Positions 11,601 to 23,100 of a stretch of 64,000 nt of DNA are shown here, one piece after another. Each line of letters starts with the position of its first letter. Position 1 is the first letter of the stretch. Source of the stretch: Progne subis subis (Eukaryota; Chordata; Aves; Passeriformes; Hirundinidae). Under the pieces are notes generated by a model. That model was not told the DNA's origin. It searched no databases and was given only the letters and a program-made list of their open reading frames with translations. Location of the stretch: NCBI GenBank assembly GCA_022316685.1, contig JAKJHU010000062.1, forward strand, positions 3,061,501-3,125,500, read 5' to 3'. The translations under genes were made by a program, and so were the position numbers.

Positions 11601-14600
11601 GTAGCTTGCTCCCCACTTTCCTTTAAACTCTCAGAGCTTTTATTCAGCTTCACTGGAGTATGAGCAGGGGAATTGGACTGTGTGTGCAATCATGGCACAC
11701 GTGGATGTTGGATTTTTTTGTTTAAATGACTGCAAACCTGCTCTATTTCCTGGTAAAATGTGACCTTTGGCCAGTTGTAGTGCTCTTACTGCTGTTGTAG
11801 AACAGGCAATACCCAGGTGTCTCAAATATTTTGGGCTATTTCCTTCATCTTTAAAGGACACATACGTTCTTTGGTAAGTGTAGCTTCTGGTTGTTCAGTG
11901 TAATTGTAATTGCCGTAATACTTTTAGACTGGCAGCCACACAAAACAAACCCCCTTAGATCAGCAATTTCTGTATTTTGGGTTTGTAAGCTCTTCCTAGG
12001 TTTCAACATCAGCCTGTTCCTCCTAAGGTAGAACTGAAAGCGAAATTGTTCTGCTTTGTTTCTTGCACAGTCATGTGTTTTCTCCTAGAAGAACAGACAC
12101 TTTTTCACTCTTCTTGTAGACCTACAGCAAAGAGAGCCTGGAGGTGTTGAGTGGAAGAAGAAACATGCTGAGGCATCTCCTGTGTGCCTGGCACTAGGAA
12201 ATGTGTACTCCTGCAGGCATCTATTTGAAATTTTCCTGTCTCGGTTCCCAAATGGCTCCTGCAGCGTTTCTTTGAGAGGGAGTATTTTCTGAGCTCTGTA
12301 TCATTGTGGAAGGTGTTTAAAAGAGATGTTACTTTCTTTTATGCTCGCAGTGTATGAAGTGCTGCTGTCAAACAGCTTTGATCAGGGTGATGAATACTGC
12401 TTTGAGTTACTATCATTTTTGGCTGCCTGGTTTGATGCGCAACTTCCTTTTCAAGGTTCTTAAGGATTTCTGGGCTCCTGTCATAAGACATTTCCTTCAA
12501 GATTACCTTGATTTCTTTTTTTAAGTATTTTTGTACTGGCTTCTTCAGTTTAACTGTCATGGTGGGAGTGGAGGTTGCAGTGCAGCCCAGTGGGAGAAGG
12601 GAATCAAAGGATCTGTGTCAGACTTTCCTTCTAGGGATCGGCTCTGGCTGGCTGTGCTGGTGCACAGCTGTTTCATGGAAGTGAGGAGTGTAAGAGACAT
12701 TTACCTCTGATACACTGGATGTTTAGGAGGAGAGGAGCCCATTGAAAATTCACTTCCATGTTCTGGAAAACAGACAAATATTGACACAGGGCTGCGGATG
12801 CTCTCAGAGCACATGAGCATGAAGCTGTGAAGATTTGTCTTTGTATGCTTCCCTCTAAAAATGCTTTGGGTCTTTTTATGATGCACGTTCAGAGTCTGGG
12901 AGGGTGAGCAGGCTCCACTGAAGGCATTCTGGGGAATACCAGCTGGGAGAATTCCCTTGACAGTAAATTGTCCAGCGCACTGAATTGTTCCTTAGCAGTT
13001 CCTTTGAGTGCCATCCTGGCTGCTACATCAGCACCCTTGTTTAACTAAGCAGGGACCTCCTGAAGTGCTGTTCTTTGCATGTGTAATTTCTGATGGGCCA
13101 CTCTGATCCAGTATTTAAATTTCACACTGAAGCATCTTTACAGCTTCTGTGCAGATATTCCTGGTGCTTACCAATCTAGAAAGGGAGTTCTTGCCTACTC
13201 ATATGGCCTGAAAGGCAGAGGGAATGCTACTGTTAGTGGCCACCTGTGTCCATAAAGCTGTCTTTTTGAGTTCTTTTTTAAAATACTTCTGCCCAGTTTC
13301 TTGCTTTGCTTATCTAACTTGCCAGTCAGGCAAAGGAGAGACAGATTTACATTCCCCTTTACTGTTGGTATCAGTTGTGAAACGCATCCAAGTTGTAAAA
13401 TGACGTGGCATTCTCGATGTTCTGACTGATGGCTGGTCCATGCTCATGCTGGCACAGAACAGCAGTGTGCTTGTATTAACACTCCAATCAGGAGGATTCT
13501 ATTGTCCTGTGGGTGGAATGGCAATTTTTGTATCCAGGCCCACGCTCTGAGATCTTAGGGGTGGCAGAGCCTGTCCAGGTGGCACCTGCAACTCTCAGAG
13601 CAGTGTTGCCAAGTGCTGAGACTGTCTGCTGCAGGACCTGAGCTCTTTGTCGCTGCTCCAGTGTAAAAGCAGCTTTGCCAGAGTGCAAGGATCCAGTGCC
13701 ATGGCCCAGCTGGGATGTGCTCTAAATCCACAAGAAAGTCTTGCATTTCTCTGGTTGGACACTGTCACTTCACATCACCAGTGATGGCTGGAGTTTGTCC
13801 CAGTGCTGCCTGCTCTCCATCTTTTTGTCCTTTCTTGATAACATCAAAACACTGGAACTGTGATTTCCTCAGTGCTTCCTGCTTTTCTGTCATTTCTGAG
13901 AGGCAAACATAAGAACTGCTTGCAGTGCTATAGCAGGGGTCTGTTGCAGCTGCTGGGCTGAAACAGATTTTGAGCAGGAAGCTAGCCCTGTAAATTCCAG
14001 TAGACTTGTGTGATAGTGGTGATGGTGCTTTTCCACCAGGGTTTGCTCTGCTCCCTCCAGCCAGGGATGAAATATAGAAGCATTTTCCCAACCTTACCGA
14101 GGAGGTGAAGTGCACTACGAACTTACCAGGCTGGAGTTCCTCTGCTCAACAACAGAGGGGAAAAACTCATCCAGTGCCAGATCCAAGAAACTCTGACAGC
14201 CAAGATCCAAGTCCTGCCCAACACATGGAGATGTGGAAATTCTCTTTGGGTCTAGCTGTAGGCAGCTGAATTCAAATTCCAGCTGCAGGCTTCCTGCTGA
14301 CTCAGTTTAAGCACAGCTGTGTCCGTAGGCTGGCTGGCTGCTGAAGAATAAAGTGTTGCTGTGCTGCCTCTGTCACTGCTGTGTTACAGAAACCACACTG
14401 ATGAGAAGTTCCTGCCTGCCTGTTTTTTAAGAGCAGTAGTGATATGCCAGTGCTCCTTCTTACTCATTTGGGTGCTGCGTGGGGGCTGGTCACCAGAGCT
14501 TTTTGAGCCAAGTGAGAGGGTGGCTGATGAGGGATTTGGAATGTTTTTCTGACAAGAAGTCAAAGTACTGCCCTGATAACCAGAAGATTGCTGCAATTCA

Positions 14601-17600
14601 TGCCATCCTGAAAAGGCAAAAGGCCTTCAGGAGCTTAAATAAATTTCTGTCAGAAAGGCTAACTGACGGCTTCTTTATAGAATTGTCTCTAATAAAGTTT
14701 TTTCTTCCAAAAAGGTTAGATAAACCCCCTTTAAACAAAGAGTGCATTGTATTCCCAAGCCAAAATACACAGCTGATTGTGTTTGGTGTCCAGGCTGAGA
14801 TAATAGTTCTATACTAAAGCAGCATAAAGAAGCAAAGGTAAAAATGCCCCAGCTAAGGCAGTAGTAAGTATTCAGCATGTTTTGCATCAAAGGTGTGAGG
14901 AGTAAATGGCTTTGTGTTTGTGCTGGGCTTTTTTTCCCTTGCTGGAGAAATTGGTAGTGTCATTAGTTGCATCCTAAAGGAGGCAGTTTGAAGCAGAGAG
15001 GAAGAGAAACAAAAGCTGAAAGACTCAAGCAGTCGGCTGTCCTGCTTAGAAGCATCAGGGAGAGGTTATCGGGGTTGGATTTTAAGTAGTCTCATGATTC
15101 CTGCCTAACAGGGCATTCCTCCCAGGAGCCAAGCAAATAAATTTCAAGTGACTGTGAGAGGAGGTGTGTCCCGCTCTGGGCCACTGAGCTGCTGGTATCT
15201 CCAAGTGTGCTCCTCATGGTTTGTCAGTTTTGCCACTTCCAAAATGAGCTCTTGATGTTGCATCCTCCCCCAGAGGCAAATAGGTGGAAATTACCTTAGT
15301 TTAAAAGTTCCCTGTGTCAGGGAAAGTCCCGCCACTCTCCAAGCCAACAGCTTTGGTGTTAAGCAGATTTACCAAACCACAGCTCTGTGTGTGTGTGCAT
15401 CCATACATGCCCAGAGGGTCTTGTTGAGCCCATCCTTCACCTGGTTTACACATTGCAATGTCTCTGTTCTCCCACCATCCTGCTTCTCCAGAGCTTGGCA
15501 GCAAATTCTGCTTTAGGAGCGAGTCTCAAACGAGGCAAAATCTTGGGGCATTCTAAACATCGTTACAGGCTGGCAAATCCTCTGCAGAGCAAGGAGCGAT
15601 GAGGACAGGTTTCCTGTGGTAAGAACAACATCCTATTTACTCGTGTCAGCACTGTAGTTTTTGCACACCAAGAAGATACCTTCCCTGGGCTGTTTAGTTC
15701 CTCTTGGGTTTAGGGGCTGGAAGTGGAGCATTGCAGAGTGATGGGGCTTTTGGTGACTTTGGGCTCTGGGGTGTGGCATTTGCTCTCCTGACCTGAAGCA
15801 CTGCAGACAACAGTGGCACAGCTCAGAATATCCTCAAGTAAGGAACTTCCTGACTCTGCTGCTGTTTCTCTTTCTTCATTTTCCAGTAGTGACTGGTTAT
15901 GTAAAGTAAACTTGCCTGTGGCAAGTTCTCATGAGGACAGTAAAAATGAGTGGTTGTGGTTCGATATTTGGATTTAAAATGTCAGGAGATGCCACATACT
16001 TGGTTTTCCTGCCTGTAAAATGATGCCCTTGCTCTGTAAAAAGCTCTGTAGCTCAGCAGTGAAAAATTTGCCTGCAGGACAGGCAAGCACCCTTCCTGGA
16101 AGGGGCAAATAAAACATTTTTTTATTTCTTCCAATAATGATGTCATCCTGACTGCCACACCCAAAGTTCTTACCTTGCAGCTGCCACACAGGGAAAGGAA
16201 TGCTCAGGTTGGAAGTTTTTGACTTTGCAGCGACTGATGCTTTGTTGTGGTTTCTGCTTTGGAGATTTTAAGTGCTCCTAACTCAAACATGAGACATAAA
16301 CATCTTGACAGCTCACACAATAGGTCCATTGACCAGACACTGTCACTGTCTGGTGTGTGCATGGGAGGTGTCTCGAATCCAGACACATTAAAGGAGTCAG
16401 TCCTGCAGGCCTGTGGTCTTCCTACCCAGAGAACAGTAACTCCCAGGCTGAGCTGTGAGGAGAGGTGAACAATCTGAGGGGAAGGGATGGCAAGCAGGGA
16501 CGCTGTTTGTGGGGTGGCTTCTTTTCTGAGCTGTCTTGAACACGTAGCACAAGTGTGGAGATGAAAACTGATTTGTAGGGTGGCTTAGCACTGCTGCAGG
16601 GATTCTGGGACCTGCTGCTGTTAGGGCAGCCCTGAGAGCTGTGGGGGTTCCCCCAGCAGGTAATCTCAGTGTAATGAGGCTTTCCCTTTGGACTGAGGTG
16701 TGGGAGACAGCCATGGAGTGCCAGTTGTCTTGCAGTCCTGCTTCTCCCCCTTTTCCACCTGCAGACTTGCAGAGCCATCTCTCCTTAAGGCCTGGAGTCA
16801 GGGGGTTCTGGCGCTGCCTGCTCTTGCCTCTATCGATGCCACCCCTCACTGGCAGACTGCAGGTGGGGAAAGCTCCTCTGGTGAGTTCCTTGTGAGATTT
16901 AAAGGAAAACACAGCTTGGGGATGAGAGGGAGAAACAGAAGATGGGACACCAGACCTGAAGGAGCTGTGTTGTTGGAGAGCAGTAAGAACCATCCCTCAG
17001 GGTGCACTCAGCCCTATCTAAAGAGCAGGGATTGCCTCAGTGGGAGCATCCACAGAATTCACTTGTGAAACTGCTGTGTGTGGGTGGAATGAGGTCTTTC
17101 CTACTGCACTGACAGGTGCTTCTCTCACTGTAATTATGTTTTCTGACCATATGCCTCTCCACAGTCCTGCATCCCATACAATGTTGAGTTGGAATGAACA
17201 TGCCCTATCCTGACCCTGTAGAACTGATTTAAGGGTCTTAAATTTGTGATTAAAGTACTCCCTTCAAATTTTTTTTCCTAAGAAAGAGAGAAAGAACAGG
17301 TCTAAAAAACTGGTTGTAGTCTTACGTGTTGAACACTTCAAGGCATTTAGTGGTTTCTCAGGGGCAGCTCATGTCTCACAAAGAAATGTGAGCTTCCCAA
17401 AAAGCTCATTTGTCTAATGAGTAAATTGAAGTAAAAAATGAATAATGTATTAAAATCAGTTGGTGTTTCAATTAAAATATAATATTCTGTAAAATTCATT
17501 CCAAGATTTCAGCAGCCCTAAAGCAGCCTTAGCAACTGATCTAGTTTGACTCTGAATTTGAGTGTAGATGGTGCTGGGACCCTTTACCCATCCTTTCTCC

Positions 17601-20115
17601 TCCAACTAAAGATTCTTTGTACCGAATATAAGGTAACCTTTTTCCCTCCATCAGAAACAGTCTTAATCTGTATCTAAAACTACCAGGATTCCAAAGCCTT
17701 AATGATTAAAAAATTGGGGTGGTATCAGCACGATGACATTTCACTGTTTGGGGTGTGTTCCTTAGGGGACTTTTTTGGTTTGGTTTTTTGGAGGTTTTTT
17801 TTGAGATTCTGTTGGGGAATTTCTCAGGAGAAACTTTGTGACTATTGAAGCCCTTTGCATTGATTCAAAGTAGTTCCTGTAATTACTAGTTAACTAAAGT
17901 AAGAAAAAAAAGTAATTTGCCTGTATTGTAGAGGTAGGAAGCCATTTTGGGGTGCGAGAGAAATCCTTTTTCCTCTCCTCTGCTGCGTTTTTGACCACCC
18001 AAGCAGAACTTTCTTAGCTGAGGGCAGGTGTTGCCTTCGGGGGCATTCACTGCATGGGTGGTCAGTCAATGGTTTAGGAAATTCAGTTTGTGCAGTTACC
18101 ATGTTGAGGCTCCCTCGTCTTCATTTTTTGCCATATTAGTACTCTGGAGCGTAGCGGAACTTTTCATTGTTCTGTTGGTTTGTTTTATCTCTGCTCACGT
18201 GCAGGTGCTGATAAAATTGCTATTTGCAGCTATGGTGGGTGACTTTTTTTACTATCTCCACGTTTGTGGACTTGGCCTGAGGAGTGTCAGTATCTACACA
18301 GAGCTGATTTGATCCCTGAGGGGAGGGAAGAACCCACAGGTGCTGTAGGTCTCTTCTCCCTGCACAGCCACTGACATCTGCAGCAGGCACCTGGCTGGGC
18401 TGGAGAGTCTGTGCCTTTTCATTTATAACAGGGAATGGGAAAATGGCATGGAAAAGGAATGTTATCTCTAAAACCAGGATATGTGCAAACTGAGCCTTTA
18501 CCTAACCTGCAGAAATATTGCTTGTAGAGACAACTCCTGAGGAGTTTACACAAAGCCAAAGTCCTGCCACAGACTCAATTCTAAATCCCCACTTTCCTCG
18601 TAATCTCAGCATTCCATTTTGAGTTCTCAAAGCTGAATTCACATCTGTGTCTCTTCCAGCAAAGTCAAGCCCAGAAGAAAAGTCACCCTGACCTGTTTCA
18701 GAGCCCCTTGAGGTCCCAAAGAGCAGGACAGAGGACTCTTCCCAGCCAGAACACTCCTTAGGGCAGAGGTGAGTAGCAGCAATAGGGGTTTGAATGAAGT
18801 AGAGGAAAATGCAAAGCAGCAAGGGATAAACCTGTGCTGTAGCTGTTAGTCTGACAGAATTCCAGGAAAAGAAGAACTCATGGTTAAGAGGTTAAGAGGC
18901 TGTTGTGTGTTCCTGACATATTTGAGACTTTGTTTTGGTCTTGGATTTCTAAGAGCCTTTGAAAAGTTGGGAGATTCTTGGTCTCTTGAAATATGACTGT
19001 GGTTTGCTTCAGAGTTTGAATTTCTTTCTGCTTTCACTTCCCTCTTTTCTACCAGCACACTTAGTTACTTAAAACACAGATGTGAGGGGTTGTTACTGTG
19101 AAATAGTCATTTATCTCTAGCCCAGGCCTTTGATGGTTAGCAGGCCTTTTGTTTGGGCTCCTTAGTGTTTCCAGCCCATTTTTGGTTCGAAGGTGCCTGC
19201 ATAACACCCGGGTTATTGCCCTGGGTGAAGGAGGCTTGGTGGGGAGGGAATGCCCACTTGAGCCAGGCCCTGCTCAGCAGGAGTTGAACCAGAGACTTCT
19301 GTGTGCAGCTGTGGGACTGTCGTGTCTAAGGCAGCAAGTGCAAGGTTCTGACCCATGCCTCAGCTGCTCCTGGCAGGATGAGGAGGGGGCTCTGTGCTCC
19401 TGCATCTCCCCTGAGGGAGGGAGGGAGGGAGGCTCCCCTGTGCCCTCCCTCGCTGCTTGTCTCTTCCTTGGGCTCTGTCCTGCTTTTTCCCTTCTTCCTG
19501 TTTAACCTCCCTGGAGGCTTAGCAGAGTTGCAATCTGGGACTGGAAGCCTCTGTTGGCACTTGATACAACCTTTCCCATCACAGATATTTGTTGGGAAGT
19601 ATTGAGATGAGCCTGAAGAGTTTACACAAACTCCTTGGATCTCCTGCACGGAGGGCAGGGAGAGGCACCCTGGAGGCCCTGCAGATGTCAGCTGGGTTTT
19701 TCATTTCAGAGTGTTCTGCTGTGCATGCAGACCCAGCAGCTCACCTGCTCTCAGGAGGTGCTCAGGAGCTCCTCTCTGATCATCCTGCTCTTCATTCCAG
19801 CCTCTGCCTCCATGGAGGGTTGTCCTTCCCTTCCCCAGCAGCAGCTCTTGGCTTTAAAGCCCTGTTTGTAGGTTGTGTCACTCCACTGTCTGGAACACAT
19901 CTCTGGCAGGAAGATTTGTTCCTCTCATTCACACAGTTGTGGTTTCCTCAGCCCTTTTGTATGAGTGATGGTGTTTGATGGCAGCTCTCTCCAGAAACAG
20001 GGACATGCATCACTGAAAGGGACATTTACTATGAGACATGGCCAGGCACAGCTGCAAGACATGGATTTATGGGAATTTTTGTCCTTTCACACTTTTCTTT
20101 CTTACTCTTTCACAG
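7847..20115 (+). other. BID: BID intron 1
   Basis: About 12.3 kb between the CpG-island donor and the acceptor at 20115. It includes the rest of the CpG island, an (AT)n microsatellite at 8942-8966 and otherwise ordinary intronic DNA. AATAAA-like motifs (for example near 14346 and 14692) occur but have no supporting exon. No second gene was recognised on either strand. Confidence 0.6.
8942..8966. repeat. (AT)n microsatellite
   Basis: Twelve uninterrupted AT dinucleotides directly after an A-rich segment, in BID intron 1; potentially length-variable. Confidence 0.97.
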
Positions 20116-20184
20116 GACAAGGACTTGTAGTCTGAAGCAGAGGGTGACCCGAGCTGCTCTGTCCCTGAATCCATCATGGAACAG
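20116..20184 (+). other. BID: BID exon 2 (5' UTR plus start codon)
   Basis: Pyrimidine-rich acceptor TTACTCTTTCACAG| precedes 20116, and donor ACAG|GTTAGA follows 20184. The first 60 bases are 5' UTR without an upstream ATG. They include a stop (TAG, 20128-20130) in frame with the start at 20176, so translation cannot begin further upstream in this frame. Confidence 0.85.
20176..20184 (+). CDS. BID: BID coding segment 1 (M-E-Q)
   Basis: Only three codons before the donor, ending in phase 0. Human BID likewise begins coding with very few codons in its first coding exon, as I recall. The donor is GTTAGA, weaker than consensus. If this exon were skipped, translation could start at the in-frame ATG at 22010. 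Confidence 0.82.
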
Positions 20185-23100
20185 GTTAGAGTCAGACACG
20201 TCTGAAGTCAGCTGTTGACAGAGTACTGTGGTTCTCTGGTGCACTTGTCCTGACATACTTTGAAGGGGATAAGTCTCACTGCTGGCTCGTGTCCTTCCTG
20301 AATTTCCCAGACTTTCTGCAGTGTTCCTGCACTGCTCTGAATACAAGGAAGTGGATGGAACCAGTTAGATTGCAAGCTGCTTCCTTGCAGCTCTTGGTGT
20401 GGCACTTCCCCTTGGTACTGCAAGCTGGAGATGTAGCTGTGTAAGAGACTAAAATATTTATTGGTAAAGCAAACAAACTGCTAAAACTAATAAAGGAATG
20501 AGCACAGCCCTGTGAGCAAAACACTACATTGTTTTGTGCAATGTTAAACACAATTGTGATGCTGTTACTTAGCACACTTAAATCTTACACACTGAAGTGT
20601 AACTGAAGTGTCTGTCATACTCCCCCAGCCCAGCTAATGTTGGGATACAGTTCTAACCCCCTACTCTGCCCTCCCACAAACCTTTTGAAGATAATAAAAA
20701 AAAATTAACATTTAAAAACATATCGGTGATAAACCCAGTGACCAGGCCAGCAGGCTGTGGAAGGGGATTGCCACTGGTGCCCCAGTGAGCTGCACTACTA
20801 AACATGCATGCTCAGATCATGGAAGATGTGTTTCTCTTCATCTCTGACCGATCATATACTTTATTTTCCATTTGCTTCCATTTCTGAACCCTGCCTGTTG
20901 TTGACTTTGTTCCTCCTTTTGTCTGCCCAGTCAGATATGGTTATGTCCAGGCTTTGCAAGATTCCACTCCCCGAAACTCCCTTTCAGTTACCAAGTTCAT
21001 CCTGGTTGCATGTTGTTGACATAACAAACCATTCTTCCTGAACTATTTTTCTTCTCCCTAGATAAAATTAAGCCAAAGTATTTTCTTATAGGCAGACCAT
21101 CTGCATACCAGAGCAAGGATTTTCTTTTTTTTATTTATTTATGTGCTTACACCACATCCTCCTCTCTTACCTGTTTAACTAAAATTATTGGAGAGTCTCC
21201 TGCTTTTCTGGAGGCCTTAGTTGGTTATGGGGCCTGGTGTTCCAGTGGGGCCTCTTGCTCCCATCAGTCTGCCTGGACCTCCTGAATCCATTTGGGCCCT
21301 CTGTGCTGCCTTGCTTGAAGGCTGCAGGCAGTGTGCCATGGGGACAGCACGTGCCCATTTACTGGGGGTGAAACCGATCTGCCATCTCACGTCACTTCTC
21401 TTGTGAGCAGTTCCTTGGCTCTCTACGAGGAGCTGAACAGGTTTGTTGTGGAGCTGGTGGAGGTTCCTTGGGAGAGGGAGAAGATATGTGAACCCTGGGG
21501 GTTTTAGCAGGCTTGTGCTCTTATCTCTGTTTCCCACCTTGTTACTGCTCTGCTCTGATTACATCCACACGGGCAGCTGCTGCCTTCTTTATGCACAGCA
21601 AGTGGAATGCCCAGTTCCCAAACACAGGGTAAAACCCTTCCAAACACGGGTGTCTGAGTAAGGGAGGTGGATGGTTTTTGCTGAATGCACCTGTTCCAAA
21701 AGAGGAGCTTGGATCGGGGTCGCTGCTGTTGCCGCAGCTGGAAATGCGAGGAGGAGGTGAGCTGGGTTTTCCTCAGCAGTTTGTAAGAGCAGAGCCATCT
21801 GTCATTCACCATGGAACAGCCCTGTGTGCTCCACGGCCAGCAGTCACTCTGCATTTGCTGAGGCCTTGTGGGCCTGATGCTGTTCAGGGTGCCCAGAGGA
21901 GACCACAGAGACGTGTTCAGGGTTGGAGAACCCTGCTTTGAGCTGGACATGCTCTAGGCTCGGGCTTAACGGTGGTTTCCTTACGTCTCAGATCGATGGA
22001 TCTCTTCAGATGGAGCATGCACTGCTGTTCAGCTTCCTGGAGGTGTCCTCTGACTGCAAGTTCAGAGACCAGCTGCAGTCCCTGCAAAGGCCACGGATCA
22101 TGTGGTGCCAAGCAAACGATGACGATGAGCTTCAGACCGATGGCAACCGGAGTGGCCACTTTCAGAATGGTGAGCTAGGTGAGCGGCCTTCCTCCATCCC
22201 ACGGGTCTCTCTGAGCACGGTGGTTTTCTTTCCCCATTTCCTGTCTTTGCTGTTGTCTGTTTCAGAGGAGTAATGTTTTCTCTACTGAGAAACTTCACTG
22301 TGTAGCTCTTGCTTGAGAATTTAACACTTAGGTTAAGACAACTGGTGCTTAGTACTTTCTCTCTCCATGGATTTCTAGAGCACCTGTTTTGTCTGCAGCA
22401 CATCAGACAAGGGCACAGAGCTGGTACTGGTGGTAGCTGCCCTCAAGGTGTGATACAAGGCAGTTAAGTTAGGACTCACACTGCTCCTCAGGCAGTATCC
22501 ATACTTGGGCTAGGAACTTGGAACAGCTTGAGTTCTGGTACTGGGTGAATCCCTTTCTGCCTTACCAGTGTGGTGGAAACTGTTCCTCAGGTAGTTTCTG
22601 GTCCTGTTCCTGCTTTGCTAGCCATCTGCAGGGTGGCTACTGCCCTTTACCCAGGGTGTGTCAGCTGCCACATTGACCTCAGCTGGAGCAGGGCAAGGAG
22701 GAACTGCTACAGTAAATTGCCCTCTCACACAAATTTGCACAGGTCTCGTGCCAAAAGCAGCTAGGACAAGGTGTAAGGTTCTCAGCTGAGAACTGATTCA
22801 GACTAGATAGATATAAGGATGGTTTTTACAGTGAGGGTGGTAAAACTCTGGCACGGGCTGCACAAAGAGGTGATGGATGCCCCACACCTGGAAACATTCA
22901 AGGTCGGTTTGGCTGGGGCTTTGAGCAATCTAATCGAGTTGCAGATGTCCCTGCTTATTGCAAGGGGCTTCTCAAGGTCCCTTCCAACTCCAGCTTTTCT
23001 GTGAGGTGCTGTGTTTTCGATGGTGCTTAAGGGAAAAGTCCTGACATGTCATGTAAATTCTAGAATCATCAGGTTGAAAAAGACCTTCAAGGTCATGCAC

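Noticed and set aside
14340..14700. AATAAA motifs in BID intron 1 suggesting an embedded gene end
   Set aside because: No exon, acceptor or recognisable coding sequence lies upstream on the same strand; such hexamers are frequent by chance in AT-rich introns.
16397..16993. Nearly 200-codon open frame on the - strand in BID intron 1
   Set aside because: Low-complexity, Ser/Pro-rich composition, overlapping frames on the other strand, no family resemblance and no splice context.
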